A DNA stretch of 64,000 nt, taken from Vespa crabro. Lineage: Eukaryota > Arthropoda > Insecta > Hymenoptera > Vespidae. A program made the position numbers and the translations under genes. The first letter of the stretch is position 1, and every line of letters begins with the position of its first letter. The DNA is taken from assembly GCF_910589235.1 (NCBI RefSeq), contig NC_060955.1, positions 22,191,058-22,255,057 on the forward strand. The letters run 5' to 3'. Under the pieces are notes generated by a model. The model did not search any database and was not told the DNA's origin. It saw only the letters and a list, made by a program, of their open reading frames with translations. This document shows, piece after piece, positions 28,391-40,820 of this stretch.

Positions 28391-28442
28391 TCAACCAAAG
28401 GACGATTTTGTTGAAATAACCGATAATACAAGCGATTACTAA
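28391..28442 (+). other. Orphan exon-like block with stop
   Basis: A strong polypyrimidine CAG ends at 28390 and a GGTAAG donor-like word starts at 28447. Between them one frame reads QPKDDFVEITDNTSDY then TAA. The composition is less A-rich than its surroundings and looks like a C-terminal coding end followed by a UTR intron. I could not connect it in phase to any upstream exon. It may be an alternative terminal exon or chance. Confidence 0.25.
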
Positions 28443-28448
28443 AAAAGG

Positions 28449-28450
28449 TA

Positions 28451-28491
<41 letters not shown>
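28449..28491. repeat. (AT)n microsatellite
   Basis: About 43 bases of AT, with another 40-base run at 28680-28722. Confidence 0.9.
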
Positions 28492-28495
<4 letters not shown>

Positions 28496-28676
28496 TAATT
28501 GCATTATCGGATAATGCAAAGAATAAAATTATTAGAAATACGAGTAAACAATGAAAATTACAATTTTATATAATAAAATTACATAAAAGATTTTAAACTT
28601 TTATAAGTAATAAGTAAAAATCAAAAAACAAAATCAAAATTTTTTCCATGAAAATTATAATGAAAAGATATTTAAC

Positions 28677-28725
<49 letters not shown>

Positions 28726-29005
28726 AATATTAATTAAAAAGTTTGAATAATGTATCTTACATAATAATAATTTAAAAAAAAACAATTCTAAATCGCCTGC
28801 TCTAACCATTTTGAATGTATCACCGTATAACATTTGTTAATTTAAGTTGGTAACAGTGCTATCTATGAAATTGTGCTTTTTATATTTTGTGTTCTTAATG
28901 TGGTATTCTGTACGATTGTTCACAATCTAAAGGGTTACTTTTGAGAAACTTATTAGAATATACTTTTATCAAGTTAAATAGACAATTTTTGATATTTAAG
29001 TCAAA

Positions 29006-29585
29006 ATGTGGTATGAAGTATTACCGACAATGACAATAATATTAGCTGGTTTAGGATTACCTCATGTTGCTACACATTATTTATGTACATATTTGTATGG
29101 CACTGTGAGTAAAATTTATCTTAATAAATATTTTGAATAATACTATTAGATTATTTAATATTAATGACATACCAATATTGTAATTCTAATTATCACTTTT
29201 ATATCTTGATAAATAAAAAGTTACGATAGGAGTTCTATTTATTTTATAAATAATATTACAATAATTTCATAAATATTATAGGTATAAAATATAATTATAT
29301 AATACTAATAATAATAATATATATATATATGTCACATTTATCATAAACTTCAATTTATTTAATTTTTCTAGCCAGTACGTAGATTGTTATCGGAAGAATG
29401 GGATTTAATTATGTTTATGAGAGATAAACGTTTGTGTAATCACCCAATGACTGCAGGGGTAAAAACTTGTGAAAACATTGTTTATATTTGTAGAAAAAGG
29501 CATAGATTTTTAAAGATACTTATATATGTATATTACTTTTATTCTATTTTAGCAAATGGGACTGGAGAATATACCTGATGATTGA
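29006..29585 (+). CDS. NDUFA1: NADH dehydrogenase 1 alpha subcomplex subunit 1 (MWFE)
   Basis: NDUFA1 is a small single-membrane-span accessory subunit of mitochondrial complex I, needed for assembly of its membrane arm. Three exons: 29006-29104, 29372-29458, 29553-29585 (219 nt, 72 residues; family about 70). The N-terminal MWYEVLPTM corresponds to the eponymous MWFE motif. It is followed by the hydrophobic TIILAGLGLPHVATHYL span, then RDKRL and the C-terminal GLENIPDD, matching KGLENID in mammals. The first intron is phase 0 after GGC ACT. A polyadenylation signal AATAAA lies at 29688-29693. The identity is secure because the length and both ends match. Confidence 0.93.
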
Positions 29586-29687
29586 GAAGTACAAATATCT
29601 ATGTATGATTTATTTATCGATCAATTCGAGAAATAGTATCTTAGATCTACTATGTAAATATAAATGTTTAATATAAAAGATATATAA

Positions 29688-29693
29688 AATAAA
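29688..29693 (+). terminator. Polyadenylation signal of NDUFA1
   Basis: AATAAA about 100 bases after the NDUFA1 stop. Confidence 0.55.
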
Positions 29694-30265
29694 AGTATAT
29701 ACAAAAATGTATTATGTTGTTAACCTTATTTAGCATGGTATCCAATGGTATTTGGCTTTAATCCAATATTCGTAAAAATATATTTATGCGATGATACTCG
29801 GTAAAATAAAAATAATATTTTGAATTAACTTTGTTCCTTTACAAATAATTGTTTTTTTCATCTAATCAATAATATAAACATGTAATATATGTGTATTATT
29901 ATTTCATTATTATATAATTTTCTATAGATGCACCTTTAATTTGATTATTAACTTTAATTTTTTATCGCTAGGTGGAGTTAAAATATATTATTTCAAAGAA
30001 ATAATATATACATATGTTTGAGTTTTAAATAAAATTTACATTAGATATAGATTTTTAACGAATTAATTGATTAATAAATTATAAAATTATAATATCTTGT
30101 TTATATACATATATGTAGAGTTATTAAGATCGTTTTTGAATATATATTTTTGTATTAGTGTAGTTGTACAATCAGTAGCTTACTTCACCTTGTTTACAAT
30201 CGACGGTTTCAACGTTTGAATGAAATAAAATATTGTGTAATAAATTGACAAAAATAACAATAAAT

Positions 30266-33200
30266 ATGTCTTTAAAAACCAAACGTATGCAAAAAATTTT
30301 GGATCCTATTGAAATACAAGTAAAAAAGATGACGATTTCATTTTTAATTATTAAAATATTTACTTTAGTATACATTCAAACAATACCTATAAAATATTAT
30401 TAAATATTAAAACTATATTTTTTATAATGTACTTTCAGATAAATAATTTGAAGCATTCGATAGGGAATAGCAAAGCTGGAACATCCGATGTTTTAAATAT
30501 AAAATCAGTTTTTTGTGATCAGTTACGTATTTTAGCTGAAAAATTTGAAAACTTATCCAAAGATGATATCACTGATTATCAAGAAATGAAAACAAAAATT
30601 GCTGATACGGTTGAGGAATTTTGTTTGTCAAATGAATTTGTCGCTAATGAATTGGTATGTTTATTTTATGATGTGTAATATAAAGTTTATGTTAATACCA
30701 AAGCAATAATTTTTTAGGTAGAAAACATTAATAGTCATACTAGCAAAGATGCAATAGGAACATTATTGGAAAAGTTTACAATGGCTTTAAAAGCTCTCGA
30801 AAACCTTGAGTGTTTACCACTGAAACAAAGACTTCAAGATTATTTTGATTATGTTAAAGAAATGGGTACTGTTAATGAAATTGAAGATTTTCAAAACATA
30901 AAGGTTTAATTATTTCTGATAATATTTATGTGTCATAAGCAATAGAAAAATAATATATATATTTTTATTTTTTTTTTTGTTCTTTATAGGAATTAGGTAC
31001 TTCTATATTAGAAATACTTGGACCATTACAAAAATACAGGAAAAATTTAATTTCAAATTTGCTATCAGAAAGAATAGCATTATACACCTTTCAGATACAT
31101 ACAACGTTTAGTATGTTAGTACAGCTGATTCAGGAGCAACATCAATTAAATGCATCAATTTACGTAAATCTATTAGCTAATATTTGTGTTTTTTCAAGTT
31201 CAGTTAAAAAATTTGCAACAGATATATTTTTGATATTGATTGATTTTAATTTCATTGTTATCAAACAATATATTTGTTGTAGCAAAAGTAATACAAAATA
31301 AAAATATTAAATAATTTAATAATTGTTGCAGAATTGCAAGAAATATATATGCGAAAGAATGTGTCTTTGTTTCAAATTAATACTCGAAGTTTTGGATGCA
31401 CCAAATCCATCTTCAGAAGACGAAACTATAGAAAAAGAAAATCATTTTGTTTATAGGTATCGTATGAAAAATTAACTTCTACAAGATTATAGTCACTTTC
31501 ATTTCAATTAGTTTCAAATATTTTATTATTCTTTAGAATGGATTTGGTACTTGATATTATAGCTGAAATGTCAACAAAAACTCAAGAACAACAAGTCCTA
31601 GAATGTACAGAATTGTGGTGGGGTATAGAGGATATATTTTCACATGCAATGTCAATTGCACAATTGTGTCAACCCCAAAATTTTGAAGCAATATCAGCAG
31701 CTTGTCAATCGATAATGGGAGAATACGAAAATTTAAAATCACAACTCTGTTCTGAAACTCCAGATCCTAGCGTTAACAATCTCTTTATGAATACTTTGAA
31801 CGACGCATTATATCGCTTAGAACGCAAAGTCAATATTTCAGTGTTAATGCTTGTTATGGAAGTATTTAGTGATTCTTTCAATGCTTTGAGAAAACTTGTT
31901 ATGACATGTGGAAGTTCATTGACTGCAAAGAAAAGATCTAAAAGCGATTTACATAGTGCTATAGAAGATTTTGATCAGCTTACGGATAAAGCCATGCAAA
32001 TTGGAATATTTGCCAATGCATGTTGCAGAGATGTAGAGCGTTCGTAAAACTCATAGAAAATGTATTATGCAATGTGACAGAAATAAGGATTCATACCAAA
32101 TTAATATTAGATGTAACTTCTATTTGCTTATTTGTTCATATAATATATATTGCTATGTGTGTTGTTCTATTTTTGTCACACTACACAGTTATAATTTTAT
32201 TATTAAAATTATGTTTATAAAAAGTATATATAAACATATCCATTGATAAAATTAATTCGTTTTAGGTGTCAATAAAATTCGAAATTGTTTGGCTGGTCTT
32301 GAATCATTAGAAAATGAATTAATTGCCGCTATCACTGCGTTCTATCTTCATCCAGACAATAAAGAATTGCGTGCGAGTGTAAAACTTTTAACTTCTCAAT
32401 GGCAATTAGAGATGAATAAATTGCATAATACTGTAAATTTAATTATTGATTCTGCTGCTTATTGTCAGGTAATTTTGATAAATATGTATCTATATTTTAT
32501 AAATAACTTAGAATAAATCAGTATGACTTACTATGTAGGTAGTTTTAGACGATCTTCAAGAGCGTATACGTATTATGTCTGATTGTTTCGACAATAGAGA
32601 AGCTGTAACTCAACAACAAGTGCAAGGCATTGTTTTACGAGCAGTTTCATTGTCTAGTCAATTAACTATAACTGTAAATGACATTGGAAGTGATAATATT
32701 GATAGACAAACGATCATGATGATTAGAGAACTAAAAGCAGGTAATATATATTAGTAATGAACATTTATGATATAATTTGTAAATCATAATAATAATATTA
32801 TGTATTTTTTAGCTATATTCGAAACCGATGCAAGTGCAAAGAAGCTTCTTGTAGAAAATGCAACCGAACCGCAACAACTGCGAGTTATTAAAAGATGTGA
32901 ACTGATATTGAATGTAATAAAACGATTGCAGCCTGCTTTAGTCACTGTTATGAATAATTCAATATTAATAAGTACTAATTATGGCAAAGCAAGCATGGGA
33001 CAAGGAGATATGCTTCATGGTAATAATGTAAAAATTAAAGTTTTCGGTACTGTCGAATGTTTTAATTTTATATTTAATTTATTTAATTCTAGATTCCAGT
33101 CTAAATTATCCTTCTACAGTATACGGCTTACCACAAGATGAAAAAACCTTAACTTATATCAGGACACCATACACAGGTTTTTATCAAAAACACTATCTAT

Positions 33201-33952
33201 TATTATTACTAAATTATCATATTTTAAAAATCTATTTAATATTATAGTGCAAAATTATAAACCACCGTTATCAATACAACCAGCTAATAGTGTACCTAGG
33301 ACTCAAGCAGATTTATCTTCTTTAATTCCATACATAAAAGCTGGACGTATCATACGTATGGAACAAACTATAATGTATAAAACACCACAAAAAATTATAA
33401 AAGATACCGAAGAGCATCACATGCAAAAAAAAGTAAAATCTAGAAATTTGTTTAACATTAGGCAACATTTATTTAGTAGAGAAAGTTTCACGCCACAAAG
33501 TGAAATTAATTTTTCCTCTGAAACAATAGATTTAACAGGTAACGCATTAAATAAATAAAGAAAACTTTCAACGAGATTATATTTTTGTAAAAAAAAAAAA
33601 TGTATATATATATATATATCTTTCAGACATATTAGAAAAAGTAACAAAATTATCTGAAACATTAACTTCATCGTTATCGATTTCATGTAACACAAAATTG
33701 CAATATATTAATTTGCCAGACGAAGGGAAAATTAGAAACTTATCGGATGAGTTGTGCAATATTAGAGTTTCAACAATTAAATCTTTCAAAGATTTAAACA
33801 AAACTGCTGTGAAAGAAAAATTAGAAGAATCATCAATAATTGGTGGTGGCGATGCCCCGTCAATCGAAACAGAAAAATATGAAGATGTACAACGATTAGA
33901 CAAAAAAATGGAGATTTTACAAAAACAAGTACTAAAAGATTCAAGAGAATAA
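30266..33952 (+). CDS. Vinculin/alpha-catenin superfamily protein, probably Serendipity-alpha-like
   Basis: Twelve exons join to 2571 nt (856 residues): 30266-30319, 30439-30654, 30718-30903, 30990-31163, 31332-31456, 31537-32039, 32266-32468, 32539-32740, 32813-33019, 33093-33176, 33248-33538, 33627-33952. The protein is almost entirely amphipathic alpha-helix, with no membrane span or signal peptide. Segments such as ELWWGIEDIFSHAMSIAQ, ERVNKIRNCLAGLESLENEL and DNIDRQTIMMIRELKA recall the helical bundles of alpha-catenin and vinculin. The insect-specific Serendipity-alpha group of this superfamily acts at actin-rich membranes during cellularization. I assign the superfamily with fair confidence and the Serendipity-alpha subgroup tentatively. 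The donor after 32039 (GTTCGT) is poor but is the only nearby phase-1 GT I found that keeps the frame. The length exceeds fly Sry-alpha (about 530). Confidence 0.68.
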
Positions 33953-34066
33953 CATTAAATAATTAAAATGACAAATGGTGCAACTATATGATAAATCCGT
34001 CCAGAGAGGAAATGAGTAAAGAAATAAGCATATGCAAAGTGCTCAAGATTCAACGCAACGAGGCTG

Positions 34067-34072
34067 AATAAA
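34067..34072 (+). terminator. Polyadenylation signal of the vinculin-like gene
   Basis: AATAAA about 115 bases after the stop codon. Confidence 0.5.
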
Positions 34073-34922
34073 AAGATATAATTATTTTCATATGAAAACT
34101 GTTATAATGAATAGGTATACTTGACAACTTTATTAACTAATGCAGTATTCAAATGAATTTTGTTGTTATGTCAATTAAATATCGTTCAACTTATAAAGAT
34201 TGTTAATGGTGATTGAATTAATGTTATAGATAGTCAGGTCTTTAATAAAAAATTTATATACTTACGTATAATACTTAATGGATCATAAGTTAAATTTTTG
34301 ATTCGTTATTACTTTCTCGAAAGCTTTTAGAATTTATAATTAATTATAGAGGAAAATGGGGATATTTTTACATTTTATTTCATTTATTTTAATTTTACGA
34401 TGTATCGATGATACACGATGTACGTATATAAATTTGTGTGTTGTGTGTGTGTGTGTTTAAGTATGTATATATATATATAAACATATATATATATACATAT
34501 ATGTATATATATAAAAATGATTATTGTATATTTTGGAATAAATGCGATAATATACACACACATATATATATAGATAAGGTGAACATTTAATAACCTTCTA
34601 ACCTTTCAATTGTTTACGTAGTAAGCGTCAAAGATGGCGAGTTAATTGAACCTTTTCTTTCTTGTTACGTTTCTCTCGTATATTTTTGTAAATATATTAA
34701 ATATAATACCGATGTAATTATAATAGGGATAGAATAAAAATCATAATTAAGATAATATTAAGATAGATCAAAATTATTTATTACAATTTTATCACAATTT
34801 TACAAATTACAAACTTAATATGATTTTATAACCTATATAACATGATATAAATATTACTGAAACGTCGTTTTTAGAATTAGTGTATAACAATAATAATAAA
34901 AATAAGAAGAAACAAAGGAACA

Positions 34923-36408
34923 ATGCTGCAAAACAGTGAATTAAATGCGAATTCACCATTACCTTCTGAAAAAATGCCGGATTGTTGGAATCAGGATAAT
35001 AGAATGAATGCACTGTTTTCCCCATTTCGAAGCAAATCTGCTAATCAACAAGACTGGATTTCAAAATACAAATTTTGGAATAATCTTATATATGTATGGT
35101 TAAAGCATACAGTGCAATGTAGTTTTTCTATTTTTGATTTGAATGAAATTTTTAAACGTAAAGGATGCAGCCCTCTGTGCCTGACAACAGTTACCCAAGA
35201 AATGCTAAGGTAAATATAATTGTATATTTAATAATTTAGAATAATTACAAAGAATCTTAAAGAGATGTTGTTACATATATCTTATATTTGTTTATCAGGA
35301 ATAGAGAAATAGTATTGGAAGAAGAATTCTTAAAAGAACCAAGTGATTCCTGGACTACATGGTCTTTGGATGTATTTATTAAAAAACCGCTTACATGGTC
35401 TTTTTACAAAATGAAGGATTACGTAATAGGACAAAATATAGATATAAACACCAGATACGTACATTTAAAAGCAGTAAAAGAAATAGCCGAACAAATACTT
35501 TCTACTATAGTCAATGAAAATGATAATATTCTTATTTCTATAACTGAAATACTTGAAAAATGTAAAAAAGAAGAAAGGGATTCTGATATCAATGAAAATA
35601 CTTTGAAGCTAGCGTTGATTTGGCTTAAACATCATAGAAAAGCAGTTTTGAAAAAAAGCTCTATCAACAATGAATTATTAGTTAAACTTTCTACACAAAC
35701 TATATACGAAATTTCAGAAATAGATGAGACATTATACAAGCTATTGAATCAAGAAAGTAAATTTGAAAGAGAAATTGAATTATTGGAGAAGGAAAAAATT
35801 ATTATTATGGATAAAGCTAAAACGTGTCTGGCAAAAGAATTAAGACAGGTAGCAAAAACTCATCTAAGAAAAAAGAATGAAATAGAAAAAACAATAGAAA
35901 AGCGTGCGCAAATACTTGGAAATTTGCGTGCTCTTATATTAAGTATTCAAGATACACATTCGAACAGTGGTGCTGTCGATGCTTTTAAACTTGGTTCTAA
36001 TGTATTGTCCCAATTCGAAGAAAAGGGATTAACAGAGTATAAAGTCAGAGATGTTATGGATGATGTAAATGAGGTATCTCAAATTTAGAAATTCATTAAT
36101 TATTTCATAGAAATAAAATTTCAATGCTTCAATTTTAAATTTGATTTGTAAAATGTTTCAGGCCTTAGAAAATTATAAAGATGTACAATCTACATTATCA
36201 GAAATATTACCGAGTGCTGATTTTGAATCAGATTCAGATTTAGAAAAAGAACTTTCAGAATTAATGAATAATGATGATGTGCATGAGTCAACATCTAATA
36301 TAGATAATAAAGAAGAATTAGATGATATCGAACAACGATTAAGGAACTTAGGTGTAGCTGGTATGAATTCAAATAATATTTTTATTAGATTCAAGTTATA
36401 TACAGATT

Positions 36409-36440
<32 letters not shown>

Positions 36441-36537
36441 TATTTATTATGTAGGTTTATCTTCACCTCAGAAATCTTTAAAAACATCTACCCCTATACA
36501 AAAGAAAAAAGTATTGGTACAAGCTGAAAGTATGTGA
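34923..36537 (+). CDS. CHMP7: Charged multivesicular body protein 7
   Basis: CHMP7 is an ESCRT-III-related protein that recruits ESCRT-III (through CHMP4) to the reforming nuclear envelope and works in membrane sealing and endosomal sorting. Four exons: 34923-35209, 35299-36073, 36162-36360, 36455-36537 (1344 nt, 447 residues; human 453). The N-terminal part (MPDCWNQDNRMNALFSPFR, then KPLTWSFYKMKDYVIG) is the ESCRT-II-like winged-helix region. From about residue 225 the ESCRT-III core follows, with a long basic/acidic coiled coil (ELLEKEKIIIMDKAKTCLAKELRQVAK is the basic helix area). The C-terminus has the acidic ELDDIEQRLRNLGVAGLS segment, a likely MIM-type helix for VPS4. Exon phases (2, 0, 1) all close. 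A TA repeat lies in the last intron. Confidence 0.92.
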
Positions 36538-36871
36538 AATAATATTTAATGTGTTATCTTATTTTTCAAAGGAGTGTTCATTTTATATTTTTAATGTGAT
36601 TTTAAACGTGATTTTGTTTAATGACTATTGTTATAGTATTAAGCTTTGAAATATAATAAAAAAAAAAAAAAAAAAAAAATTAAAATATAATGGGATATAC
36701 AAATATTTAAAAAAAAATTCGTAAAAATATATTTCATCCTCTGTACATAAGATGGTGCTGTAAACATTCGCTTCGATCGGTAACTAATTTAGAACATAAC
36801 CTTTATACCAATTATTTATAACCACTGATTATTTACAGTATGCTGTTATACAACATTGATTGTGAATAAAT

Positions 36872-37760
36872 ATGTTATCATTTTTTCGAAAGTTATCAAT
36901 TGGTTGGAAGATTAGAGATGGTATGCTTCCAGAAACAATCATGGGAACGACAGACGTCGTAAACTTAAAGGATCAAAATGCTTTTGCACTGAAGACAGAC
37001 TTAGAATTGAAAGAATCCGTTTATGGTAAATTTTAATTATATTTTATAATTGTGACAATTATATCGATTATAACCAAAATCATTTAATTATGATGCAATG
37101 TAGAAAAACAATTTATGATGTTATTATTAATTATAAACATTTATTTTACATTTTGAATTTATAATTTTGTCATATCATTGTATCTCTCATTATATAGAAA
37201 TAAATATTTAATAAATTGATGCAATACAATTGTATAATTTTTAATGTATTTATCTTTTTTATTCTTAGATTTGTTGAGAACCATTAAGGACCCGGAGAAA
37301 CCACAAACTTTAGAACAGCTCGATGTAATATATGAAGATTGTGTTAACATTTGTCAAAGTACTCCTAGTGGTATTTCTGTAATACGGGTTGAATTTAATC
37401 CAACAGTGCCACATTGTTCATTAGCAACACTTATAGGATTATGTATAAGAGTAAAACTTGAACGGCATCTAGTAGCAATATTTAAATTGGATATTTTTAT
37501 CAAAGAGGGTACACATTCTACAGAACAAGAAAGTACGTACATCAAATTTTGTATATTACAACATCTTAGAACTTTTAAGATTAGAACCTCCAACGTTTAA
37601 TTGTAGAAAATGAATTTTAATTTAAGATGTTATATTATTTAATATTTTTAATTTGATTGCAGTTAATAAACAAATAAATGATAAAGAACGAATAGCAGCC
37701 GCTATGGAAAATCCAAATTTAAGGGATTTGGTAGAAAAATGTATTCAAGAAGAAGATTAA
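36872..37760 (+). CDS. CIAO2A: Cytosolic iron-sulfur assembly component 2A (MIP18 family)
   Basis: CIAO2A (FAM96A) is a MIP18/DUF59 protein of the cytosolic Fe-S targeting complex. In mammals it serves maturation of IRP1. Three exons: 36872-37025, 37269-37532, 37663-37760 (516 nt, 171 residues). The core reads YDLLRTIKDPEKPQTLEQL, then TVPHCSLATLIGLCIRVKL with the invariant Cys of the family, then KEGTHSTEQE and INKQINDKERIAAAMENPNL. These match the A paralogue (rather than CIAO2B) nearly word for word. The first 50 residues form a weakly conserved extension, as in human CIAO2A. It starts only 334 bases after the CHMP7 stop and has an AAGATGGTG word about 120 bases upstream. Confidence 0.93.
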
Positions 37761-38493
37761 TAAACGTAGAAAATCATTTTTTTTTATCCTAACATATATT
37801 AATTTAATATTGATTGTATATATCATATTTATAGATTCGTGGAAGTTTATGGAATCATAATTATAAATAATTATACTATATATAATTATACTTTGATAAA
37901 TCCTTTCATGTATTTTATATAAATTATATTTATTAAAGTCAAAGTATAATATAATCGATCTGTTTTGTATTAAATGTTAAGTGTTTACTAAATTACATGA
38001 TATTAATACAATAATATTATTATTTGTTTAAGTGATACTTAAGGGTAAATTATTTTTCCATTAAAAACGAATCTCTATATTTAATGTTCAAGTGAGATAA
38101 AATCCGATCAATCGATATTTGCGATTGCTCGATAGAATCGATAGAAGACGAACATTTAAAATTCTAATACAATTTAATTTTTATTATTTTCAATTAATTC
38201 GCTGTATTTGAATTTTCAAGGAATTTTTGAGAAAGGTAAAAAAAAGAAGTGCCCTTTTTTTCTTATGGTAAATATAAATTTTTCAATTTCCTTAGTTTCA
38301 CATCTACGTTATATTTTATCTATGGATCATCAATTGATACCAATGAATGTAACCAAGAAAGTTGAGAATCATAACCTAACAATGTATTTTAATTCGTATT
38401 TGAAAAGATATGTCTGCTAAATATTCATTGTAAATATTAAAATAAAGTACTTATATTTCATATTTGTAATTTTTGATAAAAATTTAATTGCAA
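37761..38493. other. Intergenic spacer CIAO2A-PUS1
   Basis: A+T-rich spacer. Two ATCGATA words (38111-38117 and about 38138-38144) resemble DRE half-sites and lie about 350 bases before the first PUS1 ATG. A 70-codon open frame at 38208-38420 shows no family similarity I can recognize. Confidence 0.5.
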
Positions 38494-40032
38494 ATGTTGT
38501 ATTGCATAAAGAATTGTGCAACTTGTAGTTACAACGCGTTGCGACAAATAACCCGTGTATTAGGTAAATAATTCGATATGTCAACGTGTTATAGAATTAT
38601 TTTATTCATTAAAAATTTTGTTTAGGTGTCTATAATTATAGGAATATGTCGATTCAAGTTGAAACTGTTAACCCTGAACCAAATTTAAATAATCCAAGTA
38701 ACAAAAGATTAAGAGTAGACGAAGATGAAGACAATGCTGTAAAGATTCAAAAAGTAAATGTTGTAAAGATTAAAAGAAGGGCTTACGCATTGATGATGGG
38801 TTATCTTGGTAGAGATTATTATGGAATGCAAATAAATCCTGGAATGAAAACTATCGAGGATGATTTATTAAATGCATTGCTAAAGAATAACTTGGTAACT
38901 ACCGAAAATATTGAAAATTTAAGATCCTTTAATTTTCAAAGAGCTGCAAGAACAGACAAAGGAGTATCGGCCGCTAGACAAGTCGTTTCTCTGAAGCTAC
39001 GTAAGATATATATTTTTATTAATTATCGATATATCATAAAGAAAATTTTTCATGATTGTACCTTCAAAGTTTAAATGAATAATATTGTCCATTTTAGCTG
39101 AAACTGTATCTAAAGATAGTATAAATGATTGCTTACCAAATGAAATTAAAGTATTTGGTATCAAACGCGTTACAAAAGGTTTCAATAGTAAAATTAACTG
39201 CAGTGGTAGAACATATAGATATATTATTCCTGCATTTGCATTTGTTGAAGAGGATAAGGCTTCATTACCATCTCGAGAAGAATGCGATGTAGAAAAACGA
39301 ATGAAAGAGTTATCGGTGATCGAAGGAAAACCATATATTGACTTTCGATTAAAACCAGAAACTTTGGAAAAAATAAATTCATTTATGAAACTTTTTCAAG
39401 GAACTCATAATTTTCATAATTTTACATCAAAGGTGTAAGTTATTTATGTTAAATAATTACACGTGTATTATTTTATAAAAATTTTGTTTAATGTTTTATT
39501 TGTTCGCAGAAAGCCATTAGATCCACGGGCAAAACGTTATATAATTAAATTTCAATGTGTAGATACATTTGTCTCAGAAAATATAGAATTTGTAGTAATA
39601 GAAATTAAAGGTCAAAGTTTCATGTTGCATCAAATCAGAAAAATGATTTCTATGGTTATCGCATTTTTAAGAAACATGGCGACAGAAGATTCTTTGAAAC
39701 AGGCATTTAAAGATGAAAAGATGGATATACCATTAGCTCCCAGTTTAGGTTTATCTTTAAATTATGTAAGGAAATTAATTTCTGAATTTTATTCCATAAG
39801 TAATGGACGATACAAAACCATGCGAAATTTTGTTTTTTTTTTTTTTTTTCAGGTACATTATGATTATTATAATACCAGGTATGGTTCAGATGGCATACAT
39901 GAACCTTTAGATTGGAAAGAATGTGAGGAAGAAGTAGAAAAATTTCAATCGGAATACATAGTGAAACACATTGTAAATACAGAAATAACAGAGAAGACGT
40001 ATCCTTTTAAAGTAATTTATTTAAATATTTGA
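38494..40032 (+). CDS. PUS1: tRNA pseudouridine synthase 1, with possible mitochondrial leader
   Basis: PUS1 converts uridines (for example U27/U28) of nuclear and mitochondrial tRNAs to pseudouridine. Five exons: 38494-38563, 38626-39000, 39098-39434, 39510-39765, 39853-40032 (1218 nt, 405 residues; human long form 427). The catalytic motif is AARTDKGVSA, with the nucleophilic Asp. Other TruA-family words are GYLGRDYYGMQ, YRYIIPAFAF, FQGTHNFHNFTSK and SFMLHQIRKM. I extended the gene 5' to ATG 38494 because its 70-nt exon ends at a GTAAAT donor, joins exon 2 in phase 1 and stays open to the internal ATG at 38646. The added residues (MLYCIKNCATCSYNALRQITRVL) are basic and free of acidic residues. 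Translation from 38646 would give a 365-residue form starting MSIQVETVNPEP. Confidence 0.92.
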
Positions 40033-40820
40033 AATACAAAAAAAAAAAATGGAATAATATTTTTTTTCTAATATCGCTACCTTAACTATAATAACATCAT
40101 AGAACGTTGAACTGGCTTGCCAGTCTTCCCTTGCATTCATTTTCAGTCAGAGAAGAATCAATTGCATAATAATATCTATAATTCTCTTTTCATTATATAG
40201 ATATATTTTTTATGCGTCATCAACTAATTATAAATATTAATTACATTTATGATTATGTATAATCACAATAACAATCTGTAAAAAAAACAGGAAAAAAAGA
40301 AAGAAAGGAAAAAAAAGAAAAGAAAAAAAAAAAAAAAGAAAGGGAAAAGAATGGATGTTCCAACAAAAATTATTTTCAAACGAATTCTCACCTATATTCC
40401 AAATTGATGTTGTGGTGATACGTTCAAAAAAAGAAAAGAAAAAAAATACGATATTTACCAGATGAAATTGAAATTATAACTTAAGTAACATATATTTAAC
40501 CAATCTTATCAAATTGATTTTAAATGATTTTCTTAGAATCTCCATTATAACGTAGAACTTCATTATTTCTACGTTTATTTCCTTCTTTTATGTATGGTAC
40601 ACGATATGATGGTATGCGTTCATCGATATACGTATATCACACAACACAAGCTCATATACTCAACGGGTAATTCCGGGTCGATACACGATCAGTGGTGGAT
40701 CCTAGTTGATGACAGCAACAGCACGAAACGGAACTCTCACTTTTTTCTCTCTCTTTCTCTCTCTCTCTCTCTTTTAGTATTATTGCCATTTGAAGTTACG
40801 TTTTTTTTTTTTTGGTTATT
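40033..40820. other. Spacer between PUS1 and the modular protease
   Basis: A-rich sequence after PUS1, then a less biased 200 bases before the protease ATG that should hold its promoter and 5' UTR, including a (CT)n run at about 40746-40772. Confidence 0.55.
40665..40674 (+). promoter_or_regulatory. Near-consensus kappa-B site upstream of the modular protease
   Basis: GGGTAATTCC is one base away from a GGGRNNYYCC Rel-family site and lies about 150 bases before the start codon of an immune protease gene. Motif match and position only. Confidence 0.3.
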
